A stretch of DNA of 51,677 nucleotides from Terrisporobacter mayombei (GCF_014333445.1 NZ_JACRYU010000015.1:1-51677); one strand, 5' to 3'; shown: positions 9,392 to 19,538, counted from the first letter of the stretch. Numbers and translations are program-made. The notes: generated from the sequence alone by a model not told the origin.

Positions 9392-9950
9392 CTTCTACCC
9401 CTTTTTCACAAGATATTATGTAAATAGGATTATGAGGTTTAAAATAATCTCTCCCTCCTAATTTTTCCAATTTACTTATATTTAACAATGACACATCAAT
9501 ATTTTCAAAGTTATATTTTTTCAATAACTTCAAGGTGTCATAAAAATTATCAATTAAGATAAAGTTTGATACTAACTTTCCACCTGGTACTAATAAATCT
9601 TTTGACCATTTAATAATTTCTTCTAAGTTATTTCCTGTACCACCAAGGAAAATTCCATCAGCCTGTACATCTAGACTTATAGGTGCATAAGCTTGTATAA
9701 CATCAACATTAGTCAATTTAAATTTTTCAACATTTTTATTGATTAAGTCTATCGCTTCATCATTTCTTTCTATTGATATTACTTTTAAACTAGGATGTGT
9801 ATATGCAGCTTCTATTGAAACACTTCCTGTTCCCGCACCTACATCTATAAAAGTTTTAGCATCCTTTAAATTTAATTTATTTAATGATATTGCTCTTACT
9901 TCCTCTTTTGTGATTGGAACCTTTCCTCTTATAAATTCATTATTGTTCAT
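9378..9950 (-). CDS. cbiT: Cobalt-precorrin-6B C15-methyltransferase, decarboxylating
   Basis: A Rossmann-fold SAM methyltransferase of 190 residues that methylates C15 and decarboxylates the C12 acetate. The SAM-binding loop is [17 protein letters not shown] near residue 36, and the [13 protein letters not shown] block near residue 105 is family-typical. It is separate from CbiE here, whereas some bacteria have the fused CobL. It overlaps cbiE by 11 bases. Confidence 0.95.
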   Translation of the reverse strand: MNNNEFIRGKVPITKEEVRAISLNKLNLKDAKTFIDVGAGTGSVSIEAAYTHPSLKVISIERNDEAIDLINKNVEKFKLTNVDVIQAYAPISLDVQADGIFLGGTGNNLEEIIKWSKDLLVPGGKLVSNFILIDNFYDTLKLLKKYNFENIDVSLLNISKLEKLGGRDYFKPHNPIYIISCEKGVEDENE

Positions 9951-10548
9951 CTAGTATCACCACCACATTCATATCAAAATTATTTATAGATAAAATATCT
10001 TCTGCTTTTCCAATAGTTATTTTTTCATTTTGATAAGATAAATTTTCTCCTACGACAACTATTTTGTTAAGATTACGGTTTATTATTTCTTTACAAATTT
10101 CATGTGGCCCAATTTTATTATCAGTAACCATACATACCTTTTTGTGGTTTAAAATATAATCAAAATCTGGTACTTTTCCATGACTGCTAGTTATATATAC
10201 ATCATTCATATCGACAAATATTTTTGAAAAAATATATTGGAGAGAGCTAATTCCAGATACTATATTTAAATTTTCATGACTAATATTATTTGATAGATAT
10301 TTTCCTATTCCATATATAGATGGGTCACCTGATGCTATAACAGAAATATTTTTATGTAAGTTTGTTTTTAAATAATCTAAAATTTCTTTTAAATTAGTAC
10401 TTAATACAATTTTTTCTCCTTTAAAGTCTTTTATTGATTCTAAGTTTCTTTTTCCACCAATTAAAACATCTGAAGAATAAATTAATTTTTCTCCTAATTT
10501 AGTTAAGTAATTAAATTCTCCAGGTCCTAATCCTATAATATTAATCAT
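9940..10548 (-). CDS. cbiE: Cobalt-precorrin-7 C5-methyltransferase
   Basis: A 202-residue tetrapyrrole methylase that methylates C5. IIGLGPGEFNYLT at the start, VLIGGKRNLE near residue 30 and SVIASGDPSIYGIGKYL near residue 70 fit CbiE. It is the partner of CbiT, encoded next. It overlaps the stop of cbiD by four bases. Length is typical of the stand-alone form. Confidence 0.94.
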   Translation of the reverse strand: MINIIGLGPGEFNYLTKLGEKLIYSSDVLIGGKRNLESIKDFKGEKIVLSTNLKEILDYLKTNLHKNISVIASGDPSIYGIGKYLSNNISHENLNIVSGISSLQYIFSKIFVDMNDVYITSSHGKVPDFDYILNHKKVCMVTDNKIGPHEICKEIINRNLNKIVVVGENLSYQNEKITIGKAEDILSINNFDMNVVVILDEQ

Positions 10549-11690
10549 TTAAAATCCTCCATAATTAAATCTGCATTAGCTGATTTTCCAAGCAAAGACT
10601 TATCCATCCTAAACATATAAATTCCAACTTCTATGTCATCTTCATTTAAGTATTGCTCTACTCTATTTCTACATTTGTCGCAAAGTATGTTGTATATGTC
10701 CTTATATCTGCTATCATCGATTATTTCCACTGCACCTTCTGTTGTAACACATTCATTTATCTTATTTAAAAAGTCTAAATCAGCTCCCAATAAAGCTAAA
10801 TTAGCAATCATAATCTCATTTCTTGCATCGCAAACTTTAGAGTGAGTCTGAAAAATTCCTGCTGATATTTTGATAAATTTACCTATATGACCTGCCATAA
10901 GAATCTTCTTAAATCCAAGCCTTTTAGCTTCATTTAACATATATCCTACGAAATTACTCATTCTTACACAATTATGAATATCTATTTTTAAATGTTCTCT
11001 TATAAATTCTTCGCCGTGATTTCCTGGTACTAAAATAATCTTATCTAAGCCTTGAGCTCTTTTCATCTCTAATTCTATAGATAAAGATTTTTTCCATCCT
11101 TCTTCACTCATAGGCTCTACAATTCCTGTAGTTCCAAGAATAGATATTCCACCAACTATTCCAAGTCTAGGATTAAAAGTTTTTTTAGCTATCTCTTCTC
11201 CTTCTGGAGCGAAAATAGTTATTTTAATAGATTTGTTATTTTCTATAAAATCTTCTTTTTCTCTTATAACATTTTTTACTTCACTCTTAATCATTTTCAT
11301 TGGAATTGGATTAATTGCATGTTTTCCAACTTCTACACTTAATCCTTTTTTAGTTACTAAACCTATTCCTTTTCCTCCAGTTACAAGAATTTCTTCATCA
11401 TCTAAATTATCAATTAGTTCAGCTTTTGCAAATATATTCATCTTATGTGTAGCATCAATATCATCCCCGCCATCTTTTTCAATTGAACAAATTGCATAAT
11501 CATCACTAATTTCTATATTTCTAACACTCAATGTTAAAGGTATACCTTTTGGTGTATCTATATTTATGTCATAAATTTTTTCTTTTGTTAAAAGCATATA
11601 CACAGATGCTTTTGAAGCTGCTGCTGCACATGAGCCTGTTGTATATCCTCTTTTGTATTTTTTTCCATCAATATATACATACTCTTCCAT
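10545..11690 (-). CDS. cbiD: Cobalt-precorrin-5B C1-methyltransferase
   Basis: CbiD is the C1 methylase of the anaerobic pathway and is unrelated to the other methylases. The 381-residue protein starts with the diagnostic RGYTTGSCAAAASKA (residues 14-28), then DGGDDIDATHKM near residue 94 and AGHIGKFIKISAGIFQTHS near 265. ATG 11690 is preceded by GGGATAAC. It lies 8 bases after cbiC. Confidence 0.96.
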   Translation of the reverse strand: MEEYVYIDGKKYKRGYTTGSCAAAASKASVYMLLTKEKIYDINIDTPKGIPLTLSVRNIEISDDYAICSIEKDGGDDIDATHKMNIFAKAELIDNLDDEEILVTGGKGIGLVTKKGLSVEVGKHAINPIPMKMIKSEVKNVIREKEDFIENNKSIKITIFAPEGEEIAKKTFNPRLGIVGGISILGTTGIVEPMSEEGWKKSLSIELEMKRAQGLDKIILVPGNHGEEFIREHLKIDIHNCVRMSNFVGYMLNEAKRLGFKKILMAGHIGKFIKISAGIFQTHSKVCDARNEIMIANLALLGADLDFLNKINECVTTEGAVEIIDDSRYKDIYNILCDKCRNRVEQYLNEDDIEVGIYMFRMDKSLLGKSANADLIMEDFK

Positions 11691-11698
11691 TGTTATCC

Positions 11699-12328
11699 CT
11701 ACATTGCATATAATATTGCATTCATTATTGCAGCAGCCACATTACTACCACCTTTTCTTCCTTGTACAACTATATGAGGAATTTCAGTTTTTTCTAATTC
11801 ATACTTAGATTCTGCAGCTCCAACAAATCCTACTGGTGCACCTACTATAGCATCAACACACCCTCCATCATTCACCATTTCTATAGCTTTATAAAGAGCA
11901 GTTGGTGCATTTCCAAATACAAATATTTTTCTACCTTTATCATTCATAGCAATTTCTACTGCTGCCATAGATCTTGTTGTTCCTTTTTCTTTTGCTAATT
12001 CTTTAGTTTGTTCATCTGCAACTAGACACTTGTACTCACATCCTAATGCATTTAATTTCATTTTATTTATTCCACTCAGTGCCATATTAGTATCAGTATA
12101 AATTGTACATTTATTTTTTAACGCATCAATTATACTATCAACAGCATCATCTGAGATTTTTAATATATCTAAATATTCAAAATCAGCACTCGTATGAATA
12201 CAACGTTTAATTATTTTTTCTTCTATCTCATTTTTAAACTTGTATCCTGGTCTGATATCATCAATAATACCTTGAATAATTTCAAAACTTTTTACTTCTA
12301 TCATTTTAGGGTCTTTAATATATTCCAC
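11699..12328 (-). CDS. cbiC: Cobalt-precorrin-8 methylmutase
   Basis: It moves the methyl group from C11 to C12, giving cobyrinic acid. The 209-residue protein has the catalytic histidine in KRCIHTSADFEYLD (about residue 41), TDTNMALSGINK near residue 99, and VGAPVGFVGAAESK near 170. The start is a GTG at 12328 behind AAGGAAATAGA, giving a 28-base overlap with the end of the threonine kinase gene; an in-frame ATG at 12304 is the alternative. Confidence 0.95.
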   Translation of the reverse strand: MEYIKDPKMIEVKSFEIIQGIIDDIRPGYKFKNEIEEKIIKRCIHTSADFEYLDILKISDDAVDSIIDALKNKCTIYTDTNMALSGINKMKLNALGCEYKCLVADEQTKELAKEKGTTRSMAAVEIAMNDKGRKIFVFGNAPTALYKAIEMVNDGGCVDAIVGAPVGFVGAAESKYELEKTEIPHIVVQGRKGGSNVAAAIMNAILYAM

Positions 12329-13203
12329 TCTATTTCCTTCCTCTCTTCTTGTCCTATAATCTTTGATAAATATATATTTTTATAATATCTGCTCAGTTCC
12401 AAATCCTTTAGATGTCTTAAAATCTTTTCATGATCAATATTGTCATCTACTAACATCCCAATTACTGTACCACTATGGGCAATATTAACACCATAAGCAT
12501 CCATTTTTTCTGAAATATCAACTATTTCATTTAAATATGGCTTTTTATGTATGTTTTCATTTGCTAAGCTGCTTAAGGTGCAGGCCTTACCTATTGTTTT
12601 TAAATCATTCTTATATAAACCTTCTTCCAACAAATTAAAAGATTTTTTTATAATATCTCTATTTTCCAACTTCTTCTCTAGATAACTTGGATTACTTCTT
12701 ATTAGACTTGTTTCCAAAATTTCATCTGGCTCTAATACAATAACCTTAGCTTTTTTTAAAGAGGATAAGTAGCTTTTCACATTACCATTTATAGGATTAA
12801 AAATACTATTTTCATATAATAAAATAGAATCTGTCGGCTCAATTTCTGAAGCAATATAAGAAATTTCTTCATTATTTAATTTCTTGTTTAATAATGAGAG
12901 TGTAGCCCTTATAGTTGCACCAATATCAGCAGTGGAGCTTGCCATTCCTTTACCTACAGGTATGTTGCTATCAATATCTAGTGATATATTTCTAGATTCT
13001 TTAAGTGGAATATTAAATTTTTCAAAAACCTTCCCTATGGCTTTTCTAGATTTGTTAGGACCTAAATTTACATCTAATTTTTTTTCTTCAAGAGTTGCAA
13101 TAGAAAACATATCTATTGCATATGAAGATAAGTATTCTTCCTTATCTAGGATTCCTTGAACAAACTCACCACAAGATGCTGGACATATTCCATAAGATTT
13201 CAT
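12301..13203 (-). CDS. pduX: L-threonine kinase (PduX-like GHMP kinase)
   Basis: A 300-residue GHMP-family kinase predicted to phosphorylate L-threonine to O-phospho-L-threonine, the precursor of the B12 aminopropanol linker. It begins YGICPASCGEFVQG, typical of PduX, and the GHMP ATP loop is NIPVGKGMASSTADIGA near residue 85. The next gene, cobD, uses the product, which strongly supports the assignment over other GHMP kinases. ATG 13203 lies one base from the cobD stop. Confidence 0.9.
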   Translation of the reverse strand: MKSYGICPASCGEFVQGILDKEEYLSSYAIDMFSIATLEEKKLDVNLGPNKSRKAIGKVFEKFNIPLKESRNISLDIDSNIPVGKGMASSTADIGATIRATLSLLNKKLNNEEISYIASEIEPTDSILLYENSIFNPINGNVKSYLSSLKKAKVIVLEPDEILETSLIRSNPSYLEKKLENRDIIKKSFNLLEEGLYKNDLKTIGKACTLSSLANENIHKKPYLNEIVDISEKMDAYGVNIAHSGTVIGMLVDDNIDHEKILRHLKDLELSRYYKNIYLSKIIGQEERKEIEWNILKTLK

Positions 13204-13204
13204 A

Positions 13205-14275
13205 CTATTCTCCCAATATTTTATTTAACTCTTTTAAAATCACTTCATTTTCTTCATGACTCTTAATTGCTATTCTTATATAAGTTTCATCTAAACCTAT
13301 AAAGTTAGATGCATCTCTTATTAAAATATTACTTTCCTTGAATAATTTTATTTTCAATTCTTCAGAATTTATATTTTTAAGTTTTATTAATATAAAGTTT
13401 GTATCTGTATCATAAACTTTTATATTCTTAATTTTTCTTAGTGAATTAATCATATAGTTTTGTTCTTTTTTATAGTAATCTTTACTAGATTTTATATATT
13501 CTTCTTCTTTGAATATGTAATTTGATAAAGTATCTGCAAAAGAGTTTACAGTCCATGGTTCTTTATATTTATAAATACCTTCTATTAACGCTTTATTACT
13601 TGTAATACCGTATCCTAATCTAAGTCCTGGCATCCCAAAAAATTTTGTAACTGCTTTTATTATGAAAATATTCTCATAAGTTTCTATATATTTTACTAAG
13701 CTATAATCATCTTCCTCACTTACAAACTCCATAAATGTCTCATCTACAATTAATAACTTTTTATTTTCTGCTAAAATTTTTAGAAGTTCTTCTATGTTTT
13801 TTACCTTTCCATTTGGATTATTAGGATTACATATAAATAAACTGTCAAATTTATCTATATTACCTTTTATCTCATCTATGTTAACAGCAAATTCATTGTC
13901 TTTATCTAAGTAAAAATTTATAACTTCTAAATTATTTAATCTTGCTCCTCTTTCATATTCTGAAAAAGTAGGATTCAAAATTCCTATTCTTTTTTTAATA
14001 TTTTTCATAAGAAGATAGATTATTTCTGTAGCTCCATTTCCAGGAATAATATATTTTGAGTCAAGATTTAAGTAATCTCCTATATTTCGTCTCAAATTAG
14101 TATAGTGTATATCTGGATAACTTGTACTTTTACTTAAGCCTTCTAAAATATATTTTTCTAAATTTGGAATAAGTTTTGGATTTATATTAGAGCTAAAGTC
14201 TATTATCTCTTCAGTTTTTTTATTAAAATTTGTTGCCATTTGCTCTACATTAGCTCCATGACCTAAATCCTTCAT
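13205..14275 (-). CDS. cobD: Threonine-phosphate decarboxylase
   Basis: A 356-residue fold-type I PLP enzyme that makes (R)-1-aminopropan-2-ol phosphate. The N-terminal LGHGANVEQMA is specific to CobD and separates it from histidinol-phosphate aminotransferase. PLP contacts are NPNNPNGK near residue 150, DETFMEF near 178, and the Schiff-base lysine K211 in TKFFGMPGLRLGYG. ATG 14275 lies behind GGAGATTAAGT. It sits 64 bases after cbiB and just before the threonine kinase. Confidence 0.95.
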   Translation of the reverse strand: MKDLGHGANVEQMATNFNKKTEEIIDFSSNINPKLIPNLEKYILEGLSKSTSYPDIHYTNLRRNIGDYLNLDSKYIIPGNGATEIIYLLMKNIKKRIGILNPTFSEYERGARLNNLEVINFYLDKDNEFAVNIDEIKGNIDKFDSLFICNPNNPNGKVKNIEELLKILAENKKLLIVDETFMEFVSEEDDYSLVKYIETYENIFIIKAVTKFFGMPGLRLGYGITSNKALIEGIYKYKEPWTVNSFADTLSNYIFKEEEYIKSSKDYYKKEQNYMINSLRKIKNIKVYDTDTNFILIKLKNINSEELKIKLFKESNILIRDASNFIGLDETYIRIAIKSHEENEVILKELNKILGE

Positions 14276-14339
14276 ACTTAATCTCCTCTTTTCTATATTT
14301 CTTTATATTGATGTAATTTAGTAATTTCACTTTAACCTT

Positions 14340-15293
14340 TTAAAACTTAACTATTAAAAAATAAGTCGCAGTAAATATTATTATTGATATTATTGATGCT
14401 GAATACATTATTTTGTTAGTTCTTTGAATATCTTCAATCTCTATTTCTCTACTTTTGTCTCCTATAGTTGGCTTATACACTTCTTTTCCAAAGTATATAT
14501 TTGTACCACCTAATTGAATTCCTAAAGCACCTGCAACTGCACCTTCTGAATAAGCACAGTTTGGGCTTTTATGATTTTTTCTATCTCTAAATCCAATTTT
14601 TAATGAATTTTTAAAATCAAATCCAACAAATAGACTTCCTAATGCTAAAAAAATTAAACCAATTCTTGCTGGTATATAGTTTGCAATATCATCTATTTTG
14701 GCTGATGCATATCCTAAATAATAGTATTTATCATTTTTATATCCCACCGTTGAATCTAAAGTATTAATAGCTTTATATGCCATAGCAAGAGGCGCTCCTC
14801 CTATAAATCCATAAAACAATGGTGCTATTATCCCATCAACAGTATTTTCTGCAACAGTCTCAACTGTTGCTCTAACTATTTCTTTTTCATTCAAACTTGT
14901 TGTATCTCTTCCCACTATATATGAAAGTTGAATTCTTGATTTTTCTATATCTCCAGTTTTTAATACATTGTAAATCTTAACCGCTTCATCTTTTAAGCAT
15001 TTCGTAGCAAGTGTAGTATAAATTAATATAGAATTTACTGCTATAAAAGCTATTTTATTAAACCTAAAAAGATTTACTACAAAATATGTAATTCCAAAAG
15101 TAGCTCCAACAGTTATAAACCATAAGAAAAATCCAGCTATTTTTAGTCCTTTATCTGACGAAGTGATTTTTCTTATTAATTTTTCCACACAGCTAATTAA
15201 CTTACCAATATATCTTACTGGATGAGGGAATGAGTATGGATCTCCTATAATCAAATCCAAAGTATATCCTATATACATTGATAATATATTCAT
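14340..15293 (-). CDS. cbiB: Adenosylcobinamide-phosphate synthase
   Basis: An integral membrane protein of 317 residues that attaches aminopropanol phosphate to adenosylcobyric acid. The N-terminal IGDPYSFPHPVRYIGKLI is the family signature. Several hydrophobic helices follow, with TVAENTVDGIIAPLFYGFIGG near residue 145 and KNHKSPNCAYSEGAVAGALG near 240. ATG 15293 is preceded by AAGGAAGTAAAATAG. It lies between cbiA and cobD, which supplies its second substrate. Confidence 0.96.
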   Translation of the reverse strand: MNILSMYIGYTLDLIIGDPYSFPHPVRYIGKLISCVEKLIRKITSSDKGLKIAGFFLWFITVGATFGITYFVVNLFRFNKIAFIAVNSILIYTTLATKCLKDEAVKIYNVLKTGDIEKSRIQLSYIVGRDTTSLNEKEIVRATVETVAENTVDGIIAPLFYGFIGGAPLAMAYKAINTLDSTVGYKNDKYYYLGYASAKIDDIANYIPARIGLIFLALGSLFVGFDFKNSLKIGFRDRKNHKSPNCAYSEGAVAGALGIQLGGTNIYFGKEVYKPTIGDKSREIEIEDIQRTNKIMYSASIISIIIFTATYFLIVKF

Positions 15294-15307
15294 TCTATTT
15301 TACTTCC

Positions 15308-16669
15308 TTATTTATTAGAATTTAAAAACTTTGATATGCAATTTAAATTATTGTAAAAATGAGTATGTAAATATGTTGCTAAAGTATTATTTTTACTGTA
15401 TCCACCTGCCCACTCATCAACTACTTTATCTGCTTTAATTTTTTGCATATGATAAGCACACTTTTCATCACTTTCAAATATAGAGTGATGGAATTCATGA
15501 CCTTTTATTATTTCTCCCTTTTTAGAAAGAATCGTATCTTCTGTAGCTTCGCCTAAACAATATCCAAATCTTTTTAGAGATGAGGTCATTTTACTACATC
15601 CATTAAAAATTCCTACCATATCAAACACATTTTTATTGTTATCTTCTAATTTCGAGCCTAAATACATAAGTCCTCCACATTCAGCATATATAGGAATATT
15701 TTTTTCATAAGCACTTAGTATTGCTTGTCTTATTTCTTTATTTTCATGTAGCTCTTTACCAAAAATCTCTGGAAAACCTCCACCTATATAAATATAATCG
15801 CATTTAGGCAGTTGTCTATCTTCCATTGGGCTAAAGTATTTTATATTTAATCCTAACTTTTCAAATAACTCTATATTTTCTCTATAATAAAAATTAAAAG
15901 CTTTATCATATGCTACTGCTATTGTTTTATTATTCATTTGATTATCTTCAATAAAATTATCTAAATTAAAATCTGTATCAAATTCTTCTGTTTCAGCTAT
16001 TTCAAGTATTCTATCAATATTTATATATTTTTCGATTTCATCTGCTAAATTATCAAATTTAATTTTTAATGTTTCTATTTCCATACTAGGAACTAAACCT
16101 AAATGTCTTGATTCAAGAGAAAAGTCTTTATTAGGCGGAAAATAACCTAATACTTCTACTCCTGTATATTTTTCTATAGCTTCTTTTAACATATTATAAT
16201 GAGATTCACTTCTTACATTATTAGTAATTACACCAGCAATATTTACATTTGTATCCAGCATTTTATATCCTAATACCATGGCTGCAGCAGATGTTGCCAT
16301 GGCTTTAGCATTTATAACTAGGATAACAGGTGCCTTCAATAATTTAGATGTATAAGAACTTGTACAATCATCTAAATCAATGCCATATCCATCGTATAAT
16401 CCCATAACACCTTCAATTACTGATATATCTGCATCATTTGACGAATTTTTTACTATATATTTTATTTTTTCATCGTCTAACATGTATGAATCTAAATTTC
16501 TCGAATATCTTCCTGTTATAAATGTGTGATATGAAGGATCAATATAGTCTGGCCCTACTTTATAAGGTTGTACTTTTAAATTTCTTTTTGTTAATGCTTG
16601 CATTATTCCAAGGGAAATTGTAGTTTTACCTACTCCACTGTTTGTTCCTGCAATTAATATTTTTTTCAT
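15308..16669 (-). CDS. cbiA: Cobyrinic acid a,c-diamide synthase
   Basis: A 453-residue ATP- and glutamine-dependent amidotransferase that amidates the a and c side chains. The N-terminal dethiobiotin-synthetase-like domain has the P-loop AGTNSGVGKTTISLG (residues 7-21). The C-terminal glutaminase domain has its nucleophilic cysteine in YAECGGLMYLG near residue 336. ATG 16669 follows AGGTGATATT, 8 bases after cbiP. Confidence 0.96.
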   Translation of the reverse strand: MKKILIAGTNSGVGKTTISLGIMQALTKRNLKVQPYKVGPDYIDPSYHTFITGRYSRNLDSYMLDDEKIKYIVKNSSNDADISVIEGVMGLYDGYGIDLDDCTSSYTSKLLKAPVILVINAKAMATSAAAMVLGYKMLDTNVNIAGVITNNVRSESHYNMLKEAIEKYTGVEVLGYFPPNKDFSLESRHLGLVPSMEIETLKIKFDNLADEIEKYINIDRILEIAETEEFDTDFNLDNFIEDNQMNNKTIAVAYDKAFNFYYRENIELFEKLGLNIKYFSPMEDRQLPKCDYIYIGGGFPEIFGKELHENKEIRQAILSAYEKNIPIYAECGGLMYLGSKLEDNNKNVFDMVGIFNGCSKMTSSLKRFGYCLGEATEDTILSKKGEIIKGHEFHHSIFESDEKCAYHMQKIKADKVVDEWAGGYSKNNTLATYLHTHFYNNLNCISKFLNSNK

Positions 16670-16677
16670 AATATCAC

Positions 16678-18201
16678 CTAATCTTGCTCATTCATTATTT
16701 CATATATTTTATCTATATCTAAATGTTCTCTTAAAAAATCTGCTAACTTGTCATATTCATTATTTTTAAATTCTTCAAAAGACTCTACTTTACTTTCTAT
16801 TTTCTCTAAATTTTTCATTTCTCTTATGTTATTAAGAATTGTTCTTGTAAATCCTATGTCATCAAATATTCCATGGAGATAAGTGCCAAATACATTGCAT
16901 TCTTTATTAATACTTCCTGCAATATAACTAACTTCTTCACCTAATTTTTCTTTTACTGTAAGTAAACTTTTACATCCTTCTAGTTCATTACTCACTCCCA
17001 TATGTATTTCATATCCGCCAACTTCTTTATTATCCAAATTAGCTAAATATCCATGTAAATTATCTGACATAACAGCTTTGACTTGAGTAGTAGTTTTTTC
17101 TAATTCAAAGGTTGTTTCTATATCTAAAAGTCCCATGCCTTCTACTTCTTCTGAATCATTTTCAACATGATATGGATCTTTTAGGGTTTTACCTAGCATT
17201 TGATACCCTCCACAAATACCTATTATTAACTTTCCTCTTTTGTGAAGTTCTTTGATTTGATTTTCAAGACCATTTTCTCTTAAAAATATCAGATCATCTA
17301 TTGTACTTTTTGTTCCTGGAATAATCACTATATCAGGATCACCAAAAGCCTCACCATAATCTACATACCTCAAACTTACATCATCTTGTGTTTCAAATAT
17401 ATTAAAGTCTGTGAAATTAGACATATGAGGTGTTCTAACAACTTCTATATGCACATCACTTTTTCCAACTTTTTTCTTAAATCTAGTGGTTACACTATCT
17501 TCGTCTTCTATTTTTATGTCTGTATAAGGAACTACTCCTAGCACAGGAACTTTTATAATATCTTCAAGCATTTTTACACCTGAATCTAAAAGTTCTTTTC
17601 TCCCTCTAAATTTATTAATTATTACACCTTTTACTCTTTTTCTGTCATCCTCACCTAGTAAAAACATAGTTCCCACTAATGATGCAAAAACACCACCTCT
17701 ATCTATGTCTGCTACTAGTATAACTGGAGCATCTGCAATTTGTGCCATTCCCATATTAGAAATATCTCTTTCCATAAGGTTTATTTCAGCACAACTTCCT
17801 GCACCTTCCATAACAACAACATCATACTTTTCTTCAAAGTCTTTAAATATATCATCTAGCACGTTAATTAGTTCTAACTTATACTCGTGATATTCTTTAG
17901 ATGACATATCTCCTACTACCTTGCCTCTAACGATTACCTGACTTTTATGATTTCCACATGGTTTTAATAAAATAGGATTCATATCTGCAATAGGATCTAA
18001 TCCACAAGCTTCAGCCTGAGATACTTGAGCTCTACCCATTTCAAGACCTTCTTTTGTAATAAAAGAATTTAGCGCCATGTTTTGGGACTTAAATGGTATT
18101 ACCCTATGTCCATCTTGCTTAAAAATCCTGCACAAGCCTGTAACTATTGTGCTTTTTCCAACATTTGATGCCGTGCCTTGAAGCATTATTTTTTTACTCA
18201 T
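16678..18201 (-). CDS. cbiP: Cobyric acid synthase
   Basis: It performs the four remaining amidations of the corrin ring. The protein of about 507 residues has the P-loop [16 protein letters not shown] at the N-terminus and a glutaminase domain with the cysteine in [12 protein letters not shown] near residue 335. ATG 18201 is used, with AAAGGATT upstream; a longer frame running back to 18297 would be translated from the riboswitch terminator and is not credible. It is the first gene of the operon, directly after the riboswitch expression platform. Confidence 0.96.
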   Translation of the reverse strand: MSKKIMLQGTASNVGKSTIVTGLCRIFKQDGHRVIPFKSQNMALNSFITKEGLEMGRAQVSQAEACGLDPIADMNPILLKPCGNHKSQVIVRGKVVGDMSSKEYHEYKLELINVLDDIFKDFEEKYDVVVMEGAGSCAEINLMERDISNMGMAQIADAPVILVADIDRGGVFASLVGTMFLLGEDDRKRVKGVIINKFRGRKELLDSGVKMLEDIIKVPVLGVVPYTDIKIEDEDSVTTRFKKKVGKSDVHIEVVRTPHMSNFTDFNIFETQDDVSLRYVDYGEAFGDPDIVIIPGTKSTIDDLIFLRENGLENQIKELHKRGKLIIGICGGYQMLGKTLKDPYHVENDSEEVEGMGLLDIETTFELEKTTTQVKAVMSDNLHGYLANLDNKEVGGYEIHMGVSNELEGCKSLLTVKEKLGEEVSYIAGSINKECNVFGTYLHGIFDDIGFTRTILNNIREMKNLEKIESKVESFEEFKNNEYDKLADFLREHLDIDKIYEIMNEQD

Positions 18202-18236
18202 AACCTTAATCCTTTCCCTAATTTTATATAAATACC

Positions 18237-18266
18237 AAAAAATCCCAGCACATAAGGCTAGGATTT
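18237..18266 (-). terminator. Riboswitch-controlled terminator before cbiP
   Basis: On the minus strand AAATCCTAGC pairs with GCTGGGATTT (one G-T pair) around a seven-base loop and is followed by a U-run. It lies between the cobalamin aptamer and the cbiP start, so it is the likely expression platform: cobalamin binding would favour this terminator. Confidence 0.85.
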
Positions 18267-18318
18267 CACTATACAAAGTATAAAATTGAATCTTCACCCC
18301 GAGATTTTTCTTACAAAC

Positions 18319-18477
18319 AATTTAGGCAGGTCTCCTGGCTCAATATCAACTTACTTCCATACCTTCCCATCTTATATAAGACAGTGGTTTAATATGGTTT
18401 CATCCATTTCACAGTAGCGGGGGCTGCAAAGGCTTTTACCTTTTTCCCTTTTAATTTACACTGTAAAACCTAAATTG
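18319..18477 (-). ncRNA. Cobalamin riboswitch of the cob operon
   Basis: The minus strand shows the closing stem CAATTTAGG at 18469-18477 paired with CCTAAATTG at 18319-18327, the B12-box core GCAGCCCCCGCTACTGTGA, the ACCACTG segment, GGGAAGG, and the 3' element GCCAGGAGACCTGCC. These are the conserved blocks of the adenosylcobalamin aptamer. The variable stem between CACTG and GGGAAGG is a compact hairpin on CTTATATAAG. It is followed by a terminator and then cbiP. Confidence 0.96.
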
Positions 18478-18654
18478 ATTAATTTTCAGTTTTTAATATG
18501 ATAATCTACAATTAAACTCTTTAAATTAATTATAGTTATTTTATTTATAATAGAAAATATTTTTTTATTATTATATATAATTATTTTAATATATCATTTA
18601 TTAAGTCAATTTTCAATTATAACTCCTTTAACTATAATATAGTCTTATCACAAC
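18478..18654. other. AT-rich promoter region of the cob operon
   Basis: No gene is seen here. The promoter for the riboswitch transcript must lie in this stretch, since the terminator after cbiO closes the preceding operon. A minus-strand TTGACT near 18580 is a possible -35 element, but no well-spaced -10 is convincing. Confidence 0.4.
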
Positions 18655-18686
18655 AAAAAGTCCATATTAAAAAATATGGACTTTTA
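18655..18686 (-). terminator. Terminator of cbiMNQO
   Basis: AAAAGTCCATATT and its complement form a hairpin with TTTTT on the minus-strand 3' side, 30 bases after the cbiO stop. Confidence 0.85.
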
Positions 18687-18715
18687 TATATATTATTTTT
18701 AATTTTATTTATTAA

Positions 18716-19537
18716 TTACTTTTTTAGATTTCCATGAAAATTTTTACTCCAATAACTATATAAATCTTCTTCTTTTCTAAATAGGGGTAGACTCATATTC
18801 TTATTAACTTTTACAAGCCATGGAAGCTCTAAACCTGCTTCATTAATTACTTCATAATTCACAAATACGTCTTCTGTACTTCCTTCAATAAGCATTTTAC
18901 CTTGATTTAGAACATATACATAGTCGCATATATCATATATCAAATTCATATCATGACTTGTAATTACTATTTTTATTCCCTTTTTATTCATTGATTTAAT
19001 AATGTCTACTATGGCTCTAGTACTCTCTGGATCTAACCCTGCTGTAGGCTCATCTAATAATATAATTTTATTTTCCATAGCTATTACAGATGCTATTGCC
19101 ACTCTTTTTTTCTGACCAAAACTTAAACTATGAACTGGTCTATCGATAAAATCTTCACCGTTCACAGCATTTAAAGCCTTATTAATTTTTTCTTTTATTG
19201 TTTTTTCATCTGTTCCAATATTCCTTAATGCAAAAGCTAAGTCATCATATACCATGGAATAAAATATTTGTTTTTCTGGATCTTGAAATACAATTCCAAC
19301 TTCTTTCCTTAAATTATATAGGCTTTTTTTATCATATTTCAACTTATTACTTTTATATAAAATTTCACCAGAAGTTGATTTTAATATTCCCATTAAATTA
19401 TTAAATAAAGTAGATTTACCTGAACCATTGGAACCAATAATCCCAATAATATCACCACAGTCAAAATCCATGTTTATATTATCTAGAGCTTTCCTTTTTT
19501 TATCATATTGGTATGTTAAGTTCTTAATTTTAAACAT
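18716..19537 (-). CDS. cbiO: Cobalt ECF transporter ATPase
   Basis: A 273-residue ABC ATPase that powers CbiMNQ cobalt uptake. Walker A is GSNGSGKST near residue 35, the Q-loop is VFQDPEKQIF, the signature is LSFGQKKRVAIA near 140, and Walker B is KIILLDEPTAGLDPES near 160. A C-terminal extension follows the ABC domain. It overlaps or abuts cbiQ (one base apart). The operon is under a cobalamin riboswitch, so cobalt uptake falls when B12 is plentiful. Confidence 0.95.
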   Translation of the reverse strand: MFKIKNLTYQYDKKRKALDNINMDFDCGDIIGIIGSNGSGKSTLFNNLMGILKSTSGEILYKSNKLKYDKKSLYNLRKEVGIVFQDPEKQIFYSMVYDDLAFALRNIGTDEKTIKEKINKALNAVNGEDFIDRPVHSLSFGQKKRVAIASVIAMENKIILLDEPTAGLDPESTRAIVDIIKSMNKKGIKIVITSHDMNLIYDICDYVYVLNQGKMLIEGSTEDVFVNYEVINEAGLELPWLVKVNKNMSLPLFRKEEDLYSYWSKNFHGNLKK

Positions 19538-19538
19538 A

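Noticed and set aside
18202..18297. Longer N-terminus of CbiP (32 extra residues)
   Set aside because: It would be translated from the riboswitch terminator and lacks a ribosome site; the P-loop domain begins at the ATG at 18201.
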